Assembly: GCA_026996635.1 (NCBI GenBank)
Contig: JALWKH010000140.1
Location: 1 to 20,726, forward strand
Length of the DNA stretch: 20,726 nt
Origin: Bacteroidales bacterium
GTDB taxonomy: Bacteria > Bacteroidota > Bacteroidia > Bacteroidales > JALTDM01
Direction of reading: 5' to 3'
The notes beneath the pieces are model-generated. The model was not told where the DNA came from. It saw only the letters and a list, made by a program, of their open reading frames with translations, and did no database searches. A program made the position numbers and the translations under genes. Positions 1 through 6,389 of this stretch are shown here, one piece after another. The first letter of the stretch is position 1. Each line of letters starts with the position of its first letter.

Positions 1-1452
1 ACCGTATCCTATAATCAAAAGCAACGGTAATAAAAAGTTAAGATATTTAAGCAAAGTCTTGGTGCTGTCGTCCAATTCTTCGATAGGTCTTGAAGTAACG
101 GCTTTTGTACGCAGACCTACCAATCCGGTATCATCCGAAAGCCAATCTACAGCATTAACAAATAAGTTTACATTGTCTTCACCGAGTTCAACACTTTCTT
201 GTCCTTTGCCGTTTATGCAAAAATCGGCATCACCGAATACAACCATTTTAGCAGGTTTGCCGTTGTTCCATTTCCCTTCGAACGCAGCGGCAAGAACAAT
301 TTTTTTATCGGTAAAATCGGCTTCCGTCCATTGTTTTTGTATGTTTATGTAAATTGGAGCTTTAACCAATCCCGACTTATCAGAGCTGTAAACCAACGGT
401 GTGTATTTTATCGTGTTGTCGCCGACATATTCAACAGGGCTTACAAACGGGAAAATAACTTGTTCCAGTCCGGAAGAAATAGGGTGCTTTGAGAAGTTTT
501 TAGCAATGGGGAAGTAAGGGAAAGCTATATTGGACATAAACCTGAACATCCCTCGCTCTTGTTGAACAGTAACCATTCCGCAAGATGCATCAATTACGAG
601 TTTAGACGGTATTGAAATATTGTGTTCAATTAACCAAGATTCCAGCCCCGTATTGTTTGGTGTTGCATACATATTTTGCAAATTACCGTACACACGGTTG
701 TAGGCTACAAGTAAGTGACCGCCGTTTTTTATGTAATTACTCAAAATGTTGAGTTCGGCTGTTGAGAATGAATCTGCAGGGTCGATAATTAATAATGCCT
801 TGTAATCTGCCGGTATGGTTGCAGAGTCGGTGAGTTCAAATTCCCTGATTTCGTAAAGCATTTTCAGCTGGCTTATTACTTGTGGCATTTCGTTGAGTGT
901 AGCTTCGCCTTGACCTTGAACCAGTCCTACAATAGGTTTGTGTTTCAGTGTGAGTTTTTTTATTGCCGACGATACTAAATATTCAATGGGTGCATCAGGT
1001 TGAATAAATGGTATAGCTTCTTTTTTTTCTTCATACATAATTACCGCACCCAAGTATGCTTTTTGCTGTTTTATTTGGTTTTTTTCCCTGACATTTACCA
1101 TAACAGGTTGGATCCCGTCTTGGACTGCTTGTGCTTCGAGCTTATCGTCTTCGTTAGGGTTAATTATTTCATATTTTACCTTGCCTTTTGATATGTTTGC
1201 ATATTCTATCAGTAAGTCTTTGAAATCCCTTCGGATATTTGCTATTTTCGGTGGCAAATCCTTTGAGAAATAAGCTTTTATGGTTATCGGTTTATCTAAA
1301 TTCCGTAGAATGTTTTTAGTTGCTTCGCTTAATGTATATTGATGATTGTCTGTAAAGTCAAATCTAACGAACAAATCCAGTGATATAAGATTTATTACAA
1401 TTACTATTGCAACTACCAATGCCCCGGTTATGTAATACTTTTTAATATTCAT
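1..1452 (-). CDS. gldG: GldG, membrane component of the Gld ABC transporter (partial, C-terminus outside window)
   Basis: Translating the reverse strand from the ATG at 1452 gives 484 open codons that run off the left edge. The protein starts MNIKKYYITG and has one membrane helix at about residues 6-26, then a long soluble part typical of GldG (ABC-type uncharacterised transport domain, with blocks such as GLVQGQGEATLNEMPQVI and VFGDADFCIN). A second hydrophobic stretch (LNFLLPLLLII) begins just before the edge, matching the C-terminal helix of the family, so probably fewer than 100 residues are missing. The gene follows gldF by 13 bp in the same direction. GldA, GldF and GldG are known from Flavobacterium johnsoniae as an ABC transporter needed for gliding, although the transported substrate is unknown and homologues occur in non-gliding Bacteroidota. 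Frame and gene order make the identification firm; a role in motility here is not shown. Confidence 0.88.
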   Translation of the reverse strand, partial: MNIKKYYITGALVVAIVIVINLISLDLFVRFDFTDNHQYTLSEATKNILRNLDKPITIKAYFSKDLPPKIANIRRDFKDLLIEYANISKGKVKYEIINPNEDDKLEAQAVQDGIQPVMVNVREKNQIKQQKAYLGAVIMYEEKKEAIPFIQPDAPIEYLVSSAIKKLTLKHKPIVGLVQGQGEATLNEMPQVISQLKMLYEIREFELTDSATIPADYKALLIIDPADSFSTAELNILSNYIKNGGHLLVAYNRVYGNLQNMYATPNNTGLESWLIEHNISIPSKLVIDASCGMVTVQQERGMFRFMSNIAFPYFPIAKNFSKHPISSGLEQVIFPFVSPVEYVGDNTIKYTPLVYSSDKSGLVKAPIYINIQKQWTEADFTDKKIVLAAAFEGKWNNGKPAKMVVFGDADFCINGKGQESVELGEDNVNLFVNAVDWLSDDTGLVGLRTKAVTSRPIEELDDSTKTLLKYLNFLLPLLLIIGYG

Positions 1453-1465
1453 AGCACCAATTTTT

Positions 1466-2188
1466 TTAGTTTAAGTTTCTTTTTGATAATGTTAAAACCG
1501 AGAAATACAAACCTAAAAATGTAAGTGATGCGAAATAAAACACATCTTTTGTATCGAGCACACCGCGTGATATGCTGTTGAAGTGTGTGCTCATATCGAG
1601 ATACGAAAACATTTCTGCCAATCCGCCTGACATATTATTGGCAAAAACCGAAAAAATAATGTGGAAAAACAATCCGATGAAGAGTGCGGTTAGAAATGCC
1701 ACAATTTGATTTTTTGTAATGCTGCTGGCGTAAATCCCGATTCCTATATATGCAGAGCTCATAAACAATAAGCCCGTGTATCCCAACAGGGTAGCACCTG
1801 CGTCGAGGTTGCCTATGTTTGCAAGTGTAATTACATAAGGTGCTGTAAGTGCAAGTGCAATGAAAATGACGATGATATTTGCCAAATATTTGCCGAGAAC
1901 CAGTTGCCAATCTGTTACGGGTTTTGTAAGCAAAAGTTCAATTGTGCCGCTTGATTTTTCTTCGGAAACACTTCTCATTGTGAGTGCCGGAATGAAGAAA
2001 AACAGTGTCCAGTATGCCACATTGAAAAACGGCCTGAGGTCTGCTTGCCCAATCAGGAAAATGTCCGTGCCGTAAAGCCAAGTGAAAAATCCGCTGAATC
2101 CCAAAAACAAAATTATAAGTACATATGCTATCAGCGAATCAAAATATGTTGCAAGCTCTTTTTTTGCTATTATCCAAATTGTTTTCAT
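1466..2188 (-). CDS. gldF: GldF, ABC-2 type permease of the Gld transporter
   Basis: A 240-residue integral membrane protein with about six hydrophobic helices, starting MKTIWIIAKKELATYFDS, the usual start of ABC-2 permeases. The block MRSVSEEKSSGTIELLL at about residues 71-87, followed by KPVTDWQLVLGKY, is the conserved cytoplasmic coupling segment of ABC-2 proteins and is characteristic of GldF, in which the phrase SEEKxxGTIELLLTxP recurs. Length fits the family (about 240). It sits between gldA, 13 bp upstream, and gldG, 13 bp downstream, all on the minus strand, so the three are almost certainly cotranscribed and form one inner-membrane complex. The substrate is unknown. No truncation or odd composition is seen. 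Confidence 0.93.
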   Translation of the reverse strand: MKTIWIIAKKELATYFDSLIAYVLIILFLGFSGFFTWLYGTDIFLIGQADLRPFFNVAYWTLFFFIPALTMRSVSEEKSSGTIELLLTKPVTDWQLVLGKYLANIIVIFIALALTAPYVITLANIGNLDAGATLLGYTGLLFMSSAYIGIGIYASSITKNQIVAFLTALFIGLFFHIIFSVFANNMSGGLAEMFSYLDMSTHFNSISRGVLDTKDVFYFASLTFLGLYFSVLTLSKRNLN

Positions 2189-2201
2189 ACCGCAAATGTT
2201 T

Positions 2202-3125
2202 TTAATTTAATGTAAGTTGCCTGAAAATGTCTTCCAATTTTCTTTCTACCGGTGTCAGTTGTGTCAAGAACCAGTTGTTGTTTACGCACAGGGTAAAAAT
2301 ATCTTTTCTCGACGATAAGCCCGGACGTGATGTTACTTCAAACTTGTTGCCTTCCCTGGACATAATGTCAACTTTGCCGACAGTAGGTAATTCATTAAGT
2401 TTTGATAAAATTTCGGAAGGAGTTCCGCCTTCGATTTCCACAATTAGGATTTCGTTTTCTGATGCTTGTGTTTTCAGGGATTCGGCTGTACCGTCCGCAA
2501 CGATTTTGCCCTTGTTGATGATTAATATCCTGTCGGTAATGGCTTCTACTTCGGGCAGTATGTGTGTGCTGAGAATTACGGTTTTTTCTTTTCCGAGTTC
2601 GCGGATGAGTTTACGAATTTCCACTATTTGGTTAGGGTCAAGTCCGCTCGTGGGTTCGTCAAGGATGAGGATTTCAGGGTCGTGGATAATTGCTTGTGCC
2701 AGACCTACACGCTGTTTGTATCCTTTGGACAGTTCACCTATTTTTTTGTGTTTTTCGTCGTAAAGCCCTACTTTTTCTATCACATCTTTTATTCTCCCGG
2801 TCAAGTTATCAAGGTTTAGCAGATCGCCTACAAACCGCAAGTAGTCAATTACAGGCATATCGTTGTAAAGAGGATTGTTCTCAGGCAAGTAACCGATGTG
2901 TCTTTTAATCTCGTTCGGTTGCTCCCGGATGGAAGTTCCGTCGATCAGCACATCACCTGATGTCGGTGCAATGAAATTTGTGATAATTTTCATTGTGGTT
3001 GTTTTTCCTGCGCCGTTTGGTCCCAAAAAACCGACAATTTCACCCGTGTTTACGGTAAAGCTGATGTTGTCAACAGCAAGCTGAGGGCCGTAGCGCTTAG
3101 TTAACTCTCTGACTTCTATCTTCAT
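2202..3125 (-). CDS. gldA: GldA, ATP-binding subunit of the Gld ABC transporter
   Basis: A 307-residue ABC ATPase with all the sequence landmarks in place: Walker A GPNGAGKT (35-42), the signature LSKGYKQRVG (132-141), Walker B with ILILDEPTSGLDP (152-164) and the switch histidine in STH (186-188). The C-terminal extension of about 100 residues after the nucleotide-binding domain is usual for GldA and other ABC-2-associated ATPases. It is the cytoplasmic motor for GldF/GldG. It lies 5 bp downstream of a gene for a small secreted protein and 13 bp upstream of gldF. In F. johnsoniae, as I recall, gldA is not next to gldFG; here all three form one transcription unit. If the neighbours were ignored it could only be called a generic ABC-2 ATPase, but gldF and gldG beside it settle the name. 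Confidence 0.92.
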   Translation of the reverse strand: MKIEVRELTKRYGPQLAVDNISFTVNTGEIVGFLGPNGAGKTTTMKIITNFIAPTSGDVLIDGTSIREQPNEIKRHIGYLPENNPLYNDMPVIDYLRFVGDLLNLDNLTGRIKDVIEKVGLYDEKHKKIGELSKGYKQRVGLAQAIIHDPEILILDEPTSGLDPNQIVEIRKLIRELGKEKTVILSTHILPEVEAITDRILIINKGKIVADGTAESLKTQASENEILIVEIEGGTPSEILSKLNELPTVGKVDIMSREGNKFEVTSRPGLSSRKDIFTLCVNNNWFLTQLTPVERKLEDIFRQLTLN

Positions 3126-3130
3126 AGCAC

Positions 3131-3601
3131 CTATATTTTTATGGTATTAAAATTCATTTTTTGTTTAACTGATCCAGATGTCTTTTTATTGTGTGGTTTG
3201 GAAGGTTTTGTTTCCATTTCTTCAAAAAAATCGCTGTTCATCATCATTTGCATTTGGCGGATAAACATTTCGTCCATTCTGCGAAATTCTTTTTCTATGT
3301 CAAACAAATGTTCTTCTGGTGTGATGTCAAAAAACTTGGCAAATGTAGAGTCGGTTTCATAGAAAGGTTTGAAATCGCCGAAGAACTGCTTAAAAATTGA
3401 GTCTGAGTTTAATACGGCTTGATTGTTACCCTGCCAAGTAATTACAACGGTAGAGTCGTATCTGACAAAATTTCCACTTGTGTCGCGGTTAACTTTTATT
3501 TGGATGTTTATATTGGAACTGTCGGGAATTGTTTGCGAAAATCCTGCTGTTTGTAACAGGCTGATAAACAGGGCTGTCAGTAATGCTTTTATTGCTTTCA
3601 T
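3131..3601 (-). CDS. Small secreted or periplasmic protein of unknown function, first gene of the gld operon
   Basis: I do not recognise a family. The reading frame is open from an ATG at 3628, but the ATG at 3601 is preferred because the protein then begins MKAIKALLTALFISLLQTAGFSQ, a normal signal peptide with probable cleavage after FSQ; the upstream start would add nine polar residues before it. The mature part is about 130 residues, rich in Phe, Met, Asp and Glu, with a beta-like opening (INIQIKVNRDTSGNFVRYDST), a central acidic helix-prone section (EEHLFDIEKEFRRMDEMFIRQ), a run of methionines (QMQMMMN) and a basic tail (KPHNKKTSGSVKQKM). There is no lipoprotein cysteine and no T9SS sorting domain. 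Its stop is 5 bp before gldA, so it is most likely cotranscribed with the transporter and may be a periplasmic partner or unrelated passenger; this is inference. Confidence 0.7.
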   Translation of the reverse strand: MKAIKALLTALFISLLQTAGFSQTIPDSSNINIQIKVNRDTSGNFVRYDSTVVITWQGNNQAVLNSDSIFKQFFGDFKPFYETDSTFAKFFDITPEEHLFDIEKEFRRMDEMFIRQMQMMMNSDFFEEMETKPSKPHNKKTSGSVKQKMNFNTIKI

Positions 3602-3671
3602 AGGTCTTTGGTTTTTACAGACCTCCACATTGCAAGCAAAAAATGTTCCTTAATTTTCTTTGAATATTTAG

Positions 3672-3679
3672 TATCTTTA
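3672..3679 (+). promoter_or_regulatory. Possible -7 element (TAnnTTTG-like) before the first small membrane gene
   Basis: TATCTTTA resembles the Bacteroidota -7 consensus TAnnTTTG with one mismatch and ends 26 bases before the ATG at 3706. No convincing TTG -33 element is at the usual distance, so this is a weak call. The 104-bp gap (3602-3705) must also carry the divergent promoter of the gld operon, for which I saw no clear match. Confidence 0.3.
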
Positions 3680-3705
3680 CCACACTTATTTGAAAATTTA
3701 CGGAT

Positions 3706-4002
3706 ATGGCAGAAAAATTAACACCGAGGCAAGAAAAGTGGATGGAAAAGTGGGAATATTGGCACAAAAAAAATAAATGGCGATACATTCTTTCAACGGG
3801 AATTACTTGGGGAATATTGACTGCGGCTTTTGTAACGCTGGTTTACAGGTGGTATTATCAAGTTTGTGAGCAGACAAACGATCTGATTTTGCGGTTTGTA
3901 ATTTTTATTTTGGCAGGTATTCCTTACGGATATGTATTATGGCGAGTCAATGAAAAGCGGTATAATAAGTATCTGGAACTGAAAGGGAGCAAGAAAAAAT
4001 AG
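3706..4002 (+). CDS. Small two-helix membrane protein with N-terminal LTPxQEKW motif, paralogue 1
   Basis: A 98-residue protein of no family I can name. It opens with a charged amphipathic segment (MAEKLTPRQEKWMEKWEYW), then a basic stretch (KKNKWRY), a membrane helix at about 29-47, a short polar loop, a second helix at about 60-80, and a basic C-terminal tail ending GSKKK. Both ends should therefore be cytoplasmic by the positive-inside rule. The next gene, 72 bp downstream, encodes a protein of identical length with the same N-terminal motif, helix spacing and E-K-x-Y-x-K tail, so the two arose by tandem duplication. It is transcribed divergently from the gld operon. The duplication supports it being a real gene; function is unknown. 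Confidence 0.7.
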   Translation: MAEKLTPRQEKWMEKWEYWHKKNKWRYILSTGITWGILTAAFVTLVYRWYYQVCEQTNDLILRFVIFILAGIPYGYVLWRVNEKRYNKYLELKGSKKK

Positions 4003-4054
4003 TTATTAGTTATTAGTTGTTAATTGTTAGTTTTATAGTTTTGATTTTGTTGTA

Positions 4055-4073
4055 ATAACAAATCGATTGTTAT
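4055..4073 (+). promoter_or_regulatory. Palindrome covering the ribosome-binding region of the second small membrane gene
   Basis: Perfect 7-bp inverted repeat ATAACAA - ATCGA - TTGTTAT ends two bases before the ATG at 4075. It lies within the region normally used for translation initiation, so it could be an operator for a DNA-binding protein or a weak RNA hairpin that lowers translation. A TAnnTTTG-type element (TAGTTTTG, 4036-4043) lies 11 bp upstream with a loose TTG at 4017-4019; if used, transcription would begin next to or inside the palindrome. The symmetry is seen; any role is inference. Confidence 0.35.
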
Positions 4074-4074
4074 C

Positions 4075-4371
4075 ATGGGAGGGAGATTGACACCAAATCA
4101 AGAAAAATGGCTTAAAAATTGGGAAGAAACCCGTAAAAACAAGTGGAAATTTGTTGTAATAGAAGGATTTGTTTTTGCGATATTGGTCCCTACTATTAAT
4201 ATATCAATTATGAGGCTGGTGAATGGTGTTTGGTATGGTTTAGGTGCAATTTTGCTTAATTATGCTATCGGAATCTTAGGAGGTTTATTGTTCGGAATGT
4301 ATATGTGGTGGGTTTATGAGAAGCAGTATAAGAAATTTATGGAGATAATAAATAAAATAGAGCGAAGATAA
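4075..4371 (+). CDS. Small two-helix membrane protein with N-terminal LTPxQEKW motif, paralogue 2
   Basis: A second 98-residue membrane protein, clearly related to the gene before it: LTPNQEKWLKNWEETRKNKWKF lines up with the LTPRQEKW...KNKWRY start of its neighbour, and the tail WWVYEKQYKKFMEI lines up with the neighbour's WRVNEKRYNKYLEL. Between these ends the two hydrophobic helices (about 26-46 and 58-80) have the same spacing but have diverged, so only the cytoplasmic ends look constrained. That pattern suggests that a partner contacts the ends. It is followed by 178 bp without a gene that hold the umuD promoter and nothing else I can identify. No function can be assigned. Confidence 0.7.
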   Translation: MGGRLTPNQEKWLKNWEETRKNKWKFVVIEGFVFAILVPTINISIMRLVNGVWYGLGAILLNYAIGILGGLLFGMYMWWVYEKQYKKFMEIINKIERR

Positions 4372-4492
4372 CTTTTTAATAAATCGTTATTTGTTGGATT
4401 TCAGTGTTTTTTATCCGTTAATTTTTTAGTTTCTTGAGTCTATGTGGTTGATGTTTAATGCTTTATGGCTTATGGCTAAAATCAAATTCCCG

Positions 4493-4522
4493 TTGCCGGT
4501 TTTACCGTTTTTTGTACCTTTG
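4493..4522 (+). promoter_or_regulatory. Bacteroidota-type promoter of umuDC
   Basis: TTG (4493-4495), 19 bp, then TACCTTTG (4515-4522), which matches the TAnnTTTG -7 consensus exactly. Transcription would start near 4529, about 20 bases before the umuD ATG at 4550. A GGAGG at 4530-4534 is further upstream of that ATG than a normal Shine-Dalgarno. I saw no clear SOS operator, but the LexA box of this lineage is not known to me. Confidence 0.65.
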
Positions 4523-4549
4523 TAGTGATGGAGGAATAATTGCAAATTG

Positions 4550-4999
4550 ATGAAAATGAAGAAAATATACAGCTATCCCAATATTGATATTTATTCTGCA
4601 GAGACTTCTATAGAGTTGGAGTTGCCAGTTACAGATACGGGAATAGTTGCCGGATTTCCGTCGCCTGCCGATGATTTTATGGATGTGTCCATAGACTTGA
4701 ACAAGGAATTGATAAAGCATCCGAGTGCTACTTTTTACGGCAGGGTAAGAGGTGATTCGATGAAAGATGCAGGTATAGAGGATGGTGATTTACTTGTGAT
4801 AGACCGCAGTGTAGAGCCTGCCGACGGCAAAATTGCCGTGTGTTTTGTCGATGGTGAATTTACCGTAAAGCGCATAAAAATAGATAAAGATGCCGTGTGG
4901 CTTATGCCTGCCAATCCCGACTACGATCCTATAAAAGTTACCAAAGAGAACGAATTTATGATATGGGGAATAGTAACCTACATAATAAAAAAAGCATAG
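4550..4999 (+). CDS. umuD: UmuD-like S24 self-cleaving subunit of translesion polymerase V
   Basis: A 149-residue LexA/UmuD-type S24 peptidase. It keeps the self-cleavage Ala-Gly pair at residues 34-35 inside IVAGFPSPADDF, the nucleophile Ser70 in RGDSM and the general-base Lys107 in GEFTVKRI, all placed as in E. coli UmuD; there is no DNA-binding domain, so it is not LexA. In the known system RecA filaments trigger cleavage and the shortened dimer binds UmuC to make an error-prone polymerase. ATG 4550 is chosen over the TTG just before it (4547); ATG 4556 is also possible. It overlaps umuC by 37 bp and has a good promoter upstream, so the pair forms one transcript. No residue needed for activity is missing. 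Confidence 0.92.
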   Translation: MKMKKIYSYPNIDIYSAETSIELELPVTDTGIVAGFPSPADDFMDVSIDLNKELIKHPSATFYGRVRGDSMKDAGIEDGDLLVIDRSVEPADGKIAVCFVDGEFTVKRIKIDKDAVWLMPANPDYDPIKVTKENEFMIWGIVTYIIKKA

Positions 5000-6264
5000 T
5001 TTACGGTTTGGTTGACGGCAACAATTTTTATGTGTCGTGTGAGCGTGTGTTCCGTCCCGACTTGAACGGAAAACCTGTAGTGGTACTTTCCAATAACGAC
5101 GGAGTGGTTATTTCCCGCAGTAACGAGGCAAAGGCTTTGGGCATTCCTATGGGAGCGTTGTTTTTCGAGTATGAGGAGTTTATGAAAAAGAACGGAGTAA
5201 AGGTGTTTTCGGCAAACTTCCCGCTGTATGGAGATATGAGCAAGCGGATGATGAATATCTTGTCGGAGTTTACGCCGGATATTGAGGTTTACAGTATTGA
5301 TGAGGCATTTCTTAAATTTGCGGGTTACGATTTTGTGGATTTGAGAGAATATGCTTTTAAGATAAAAAATACTGTGTGGAAGTACATAGGAATACCTGTC
5401 GGTATAGGATTGGCTCCCACCAAATCACTTTCCAAGGTTGCAAACCGCATTGCAAAAAAGTTTCCCGAAAAAACAGGGGGTGTTTATTACATAGACAGTG
5501 AGGAAAAGATTGTTAAGGCTCTGAAATGGTTGCCTGTGGAAGATGTGTGGGGAATAGGCAGGCGGTTGTCAAAAAGGTTGAATGCCATTGGCGTTAGGAC
5601 TGCTTATGATTTTACGCAATTGCCTGATTTGTGGATAAAAAAGAATATGGGAGTTACGGGCTTGAGACTTAAGCAAGATTTGCTTGGTGTGCCGGTGTTG
5701 GAGTTGGAACATTTATCCCACCGGAAAAGCATTGCTACATCACGCACTTTTGACCGGGTGTATTCTGACAAAGAAACATTGCAAGAATATATAAGCTCTT
5801 TTGTTGCGATTGCCGCACATAAGTTGCGTAAACACAAACTGAAAGCAAACGGGCTGGTGGTTTACATACGGACGAATTATCACAATACCAAAGCCAAACA
5901 ATATACTAAAACAGAGGTGGTTACTTTCCCGTTTTCCACCGACTCCACTTTGGTTATAAACCGTTATGCACAAGAAGCATTTTCGGTAATCTACCGTCCC
6001 GGATACGAATATAAAAAAGCAGGTGTGGTTTTGTTTGACCTTGTGCCGCAAAAAATGGCACGCCGAAGCCTTTTTGACAGTGATGATTCCAATCACTCCG
6101 AACTTATGAAAGTGATAGACAAAATAAATGACTCGGTCGGTCATCAAATTGTCAGGTTGGCGGCACAGTCGGATGCAAAAAAAGGCTGGAAGTCAAAACA
6201 ATCAAAATTGTCGCGCCGCTATACTACTGATTTGAATGAAGTTATTGAAGTGAAAGCAAAGTAG
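4963..6264 (+). CDS. umuC: UmuC-like Y-family translesion DNA polymerase
   Basis: A Y-family polymerase of about 433 residues. The catalytic metal ligands are present: the Asp in LVDGNNFYVSCERVF (about residue 18) and the Asp-Glu of SIDEAF (113-114). The palm and fingers are followed by the little-finger region, then the DUF4113-like C-terminal tail (from about GYEYKKAGVVLFDL to RRSLFDSD) that distinguishes UmuC from DinB. The frame is open back to a GTG at 4897, but that would overlap umuD by over 100 bp; the ATG at 4963 gives a short 13-residue leader before IVYGLVDGNN and is preferred. Usual UmuC proteins begin right at this point, so the leader is slightly long and no nearer ATG exists. 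It acts with UmuD to copy past damaged bases. Confidence 0.92.
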   Translation: MGNSNLHNKKSIVYGLVDGNNFYVSCERVFRPDLNGKPVVVLSNNDGVVISRSNEAKALGIPMGALFFEYEEFMKKNGVKVFSANFPLYGDMSKRMMNILSEFTPDIEVYSIDEAFLKFAGYDFVDLREYAFKIKNTVWKYIGIPVGIGLAPTKSLSKVANRIAKKFPEKTGGVYYIDSEEKIVKALKWLPVEDVWGIGRRLSKRLNAIGVRTAYDFTQLPDLWIKKNMGVTGLRLKQDLLGVPVLELEHLSHRKSIATSRTFDRVYSDKETLQEYISSFVAIAAHKLRKHKLKANGLVVYIRTNYHNTKAKQYTKTEVVTFPFSTDSTLVINRYAQEAFSVIYRPGYEYKKAGVVLFDLVPQKMARRSLFDSDDSNHSELMKVIDKINDSVGHQIVRLAAQSDAKKGWKSKQSKLSRRYTTDLNEVIEVKAK

Positions 6265-6289
6265 GCACATTCAGCAGTAGTCTAACCTA

Positions 6290-6320
6290 TTGTGTATTAG
6301 CCAAATAGTTTGTATCTTTG
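6290..6320 (+). promoter_or_regulatory. Bacteroidota-type promoter ahead of the transposase remnant
   Basis: TTG (6290-6292), 20 bp, then TATCTTTG (6313-6320), an exact TAnnTTTG match. Transcription would begin near 6327, at the foot of the hairpin that follows. It begins 26 bp after the umuC stop and points at the transposase, so it is probably the promoter of the insertion sequence and not a host element. Confidence 0.6.
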
Positions 6321-6328
6321 TGCAATAA

Positions 6329-6370
6329 AAAACCCCGAAAAGCGGCATTTAGCCACAAAATCGGGGTTTT
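6329..6370 (+). terminator. Strong hairpin between IS promoter and transposase start (leader hairpin or terminator)
   Basis: Perfect 10-bp arms AAAACCCCGA (6329-6338) and TCGGGGTTTT (6361-6370) enclose a 22-base loop. A-tract and T-tract flank the G-C core on both sides, so it could act as an intrinsic terminator in either direction, including for umuC read-through. Because it sits between the promoter and the ATG at 6390, it may instead protect the element from outside transcripts, as leader hairpins do in some insertion sequences. The structure is seen; the role is inferred. Confidence 0.6.
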
Positions 6371-6389
6371 ACTCTTAACACACATTAGC

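Noticed and set aside
59..492. Plus-strand frames of 97 codons near the left edge
   Set aside because: Both lie opposite gldG, whose minus-strand frame is open for all 484 codons and matches the family.
4001..4045. AT-rich TTATTAGTTATTAGTTGTTAATTG run as a CRISPR or satellite repeat
   Set aside because: The units are short, irregular and without spacers; it is simple low-complexity intergenic sequence.
4897..4962. GTG at 4897 as the umuC start
   Set aside because: It would overlap umuD by 103 bp and add residues with no family match; the ATG at 4963 is more plausible.
4550..4999. UmuD-like gene as a LexA or phage repressor
   Set aside because: There is no N-terminal DNA-binding domain, and the UmuC gene follows with overlap.
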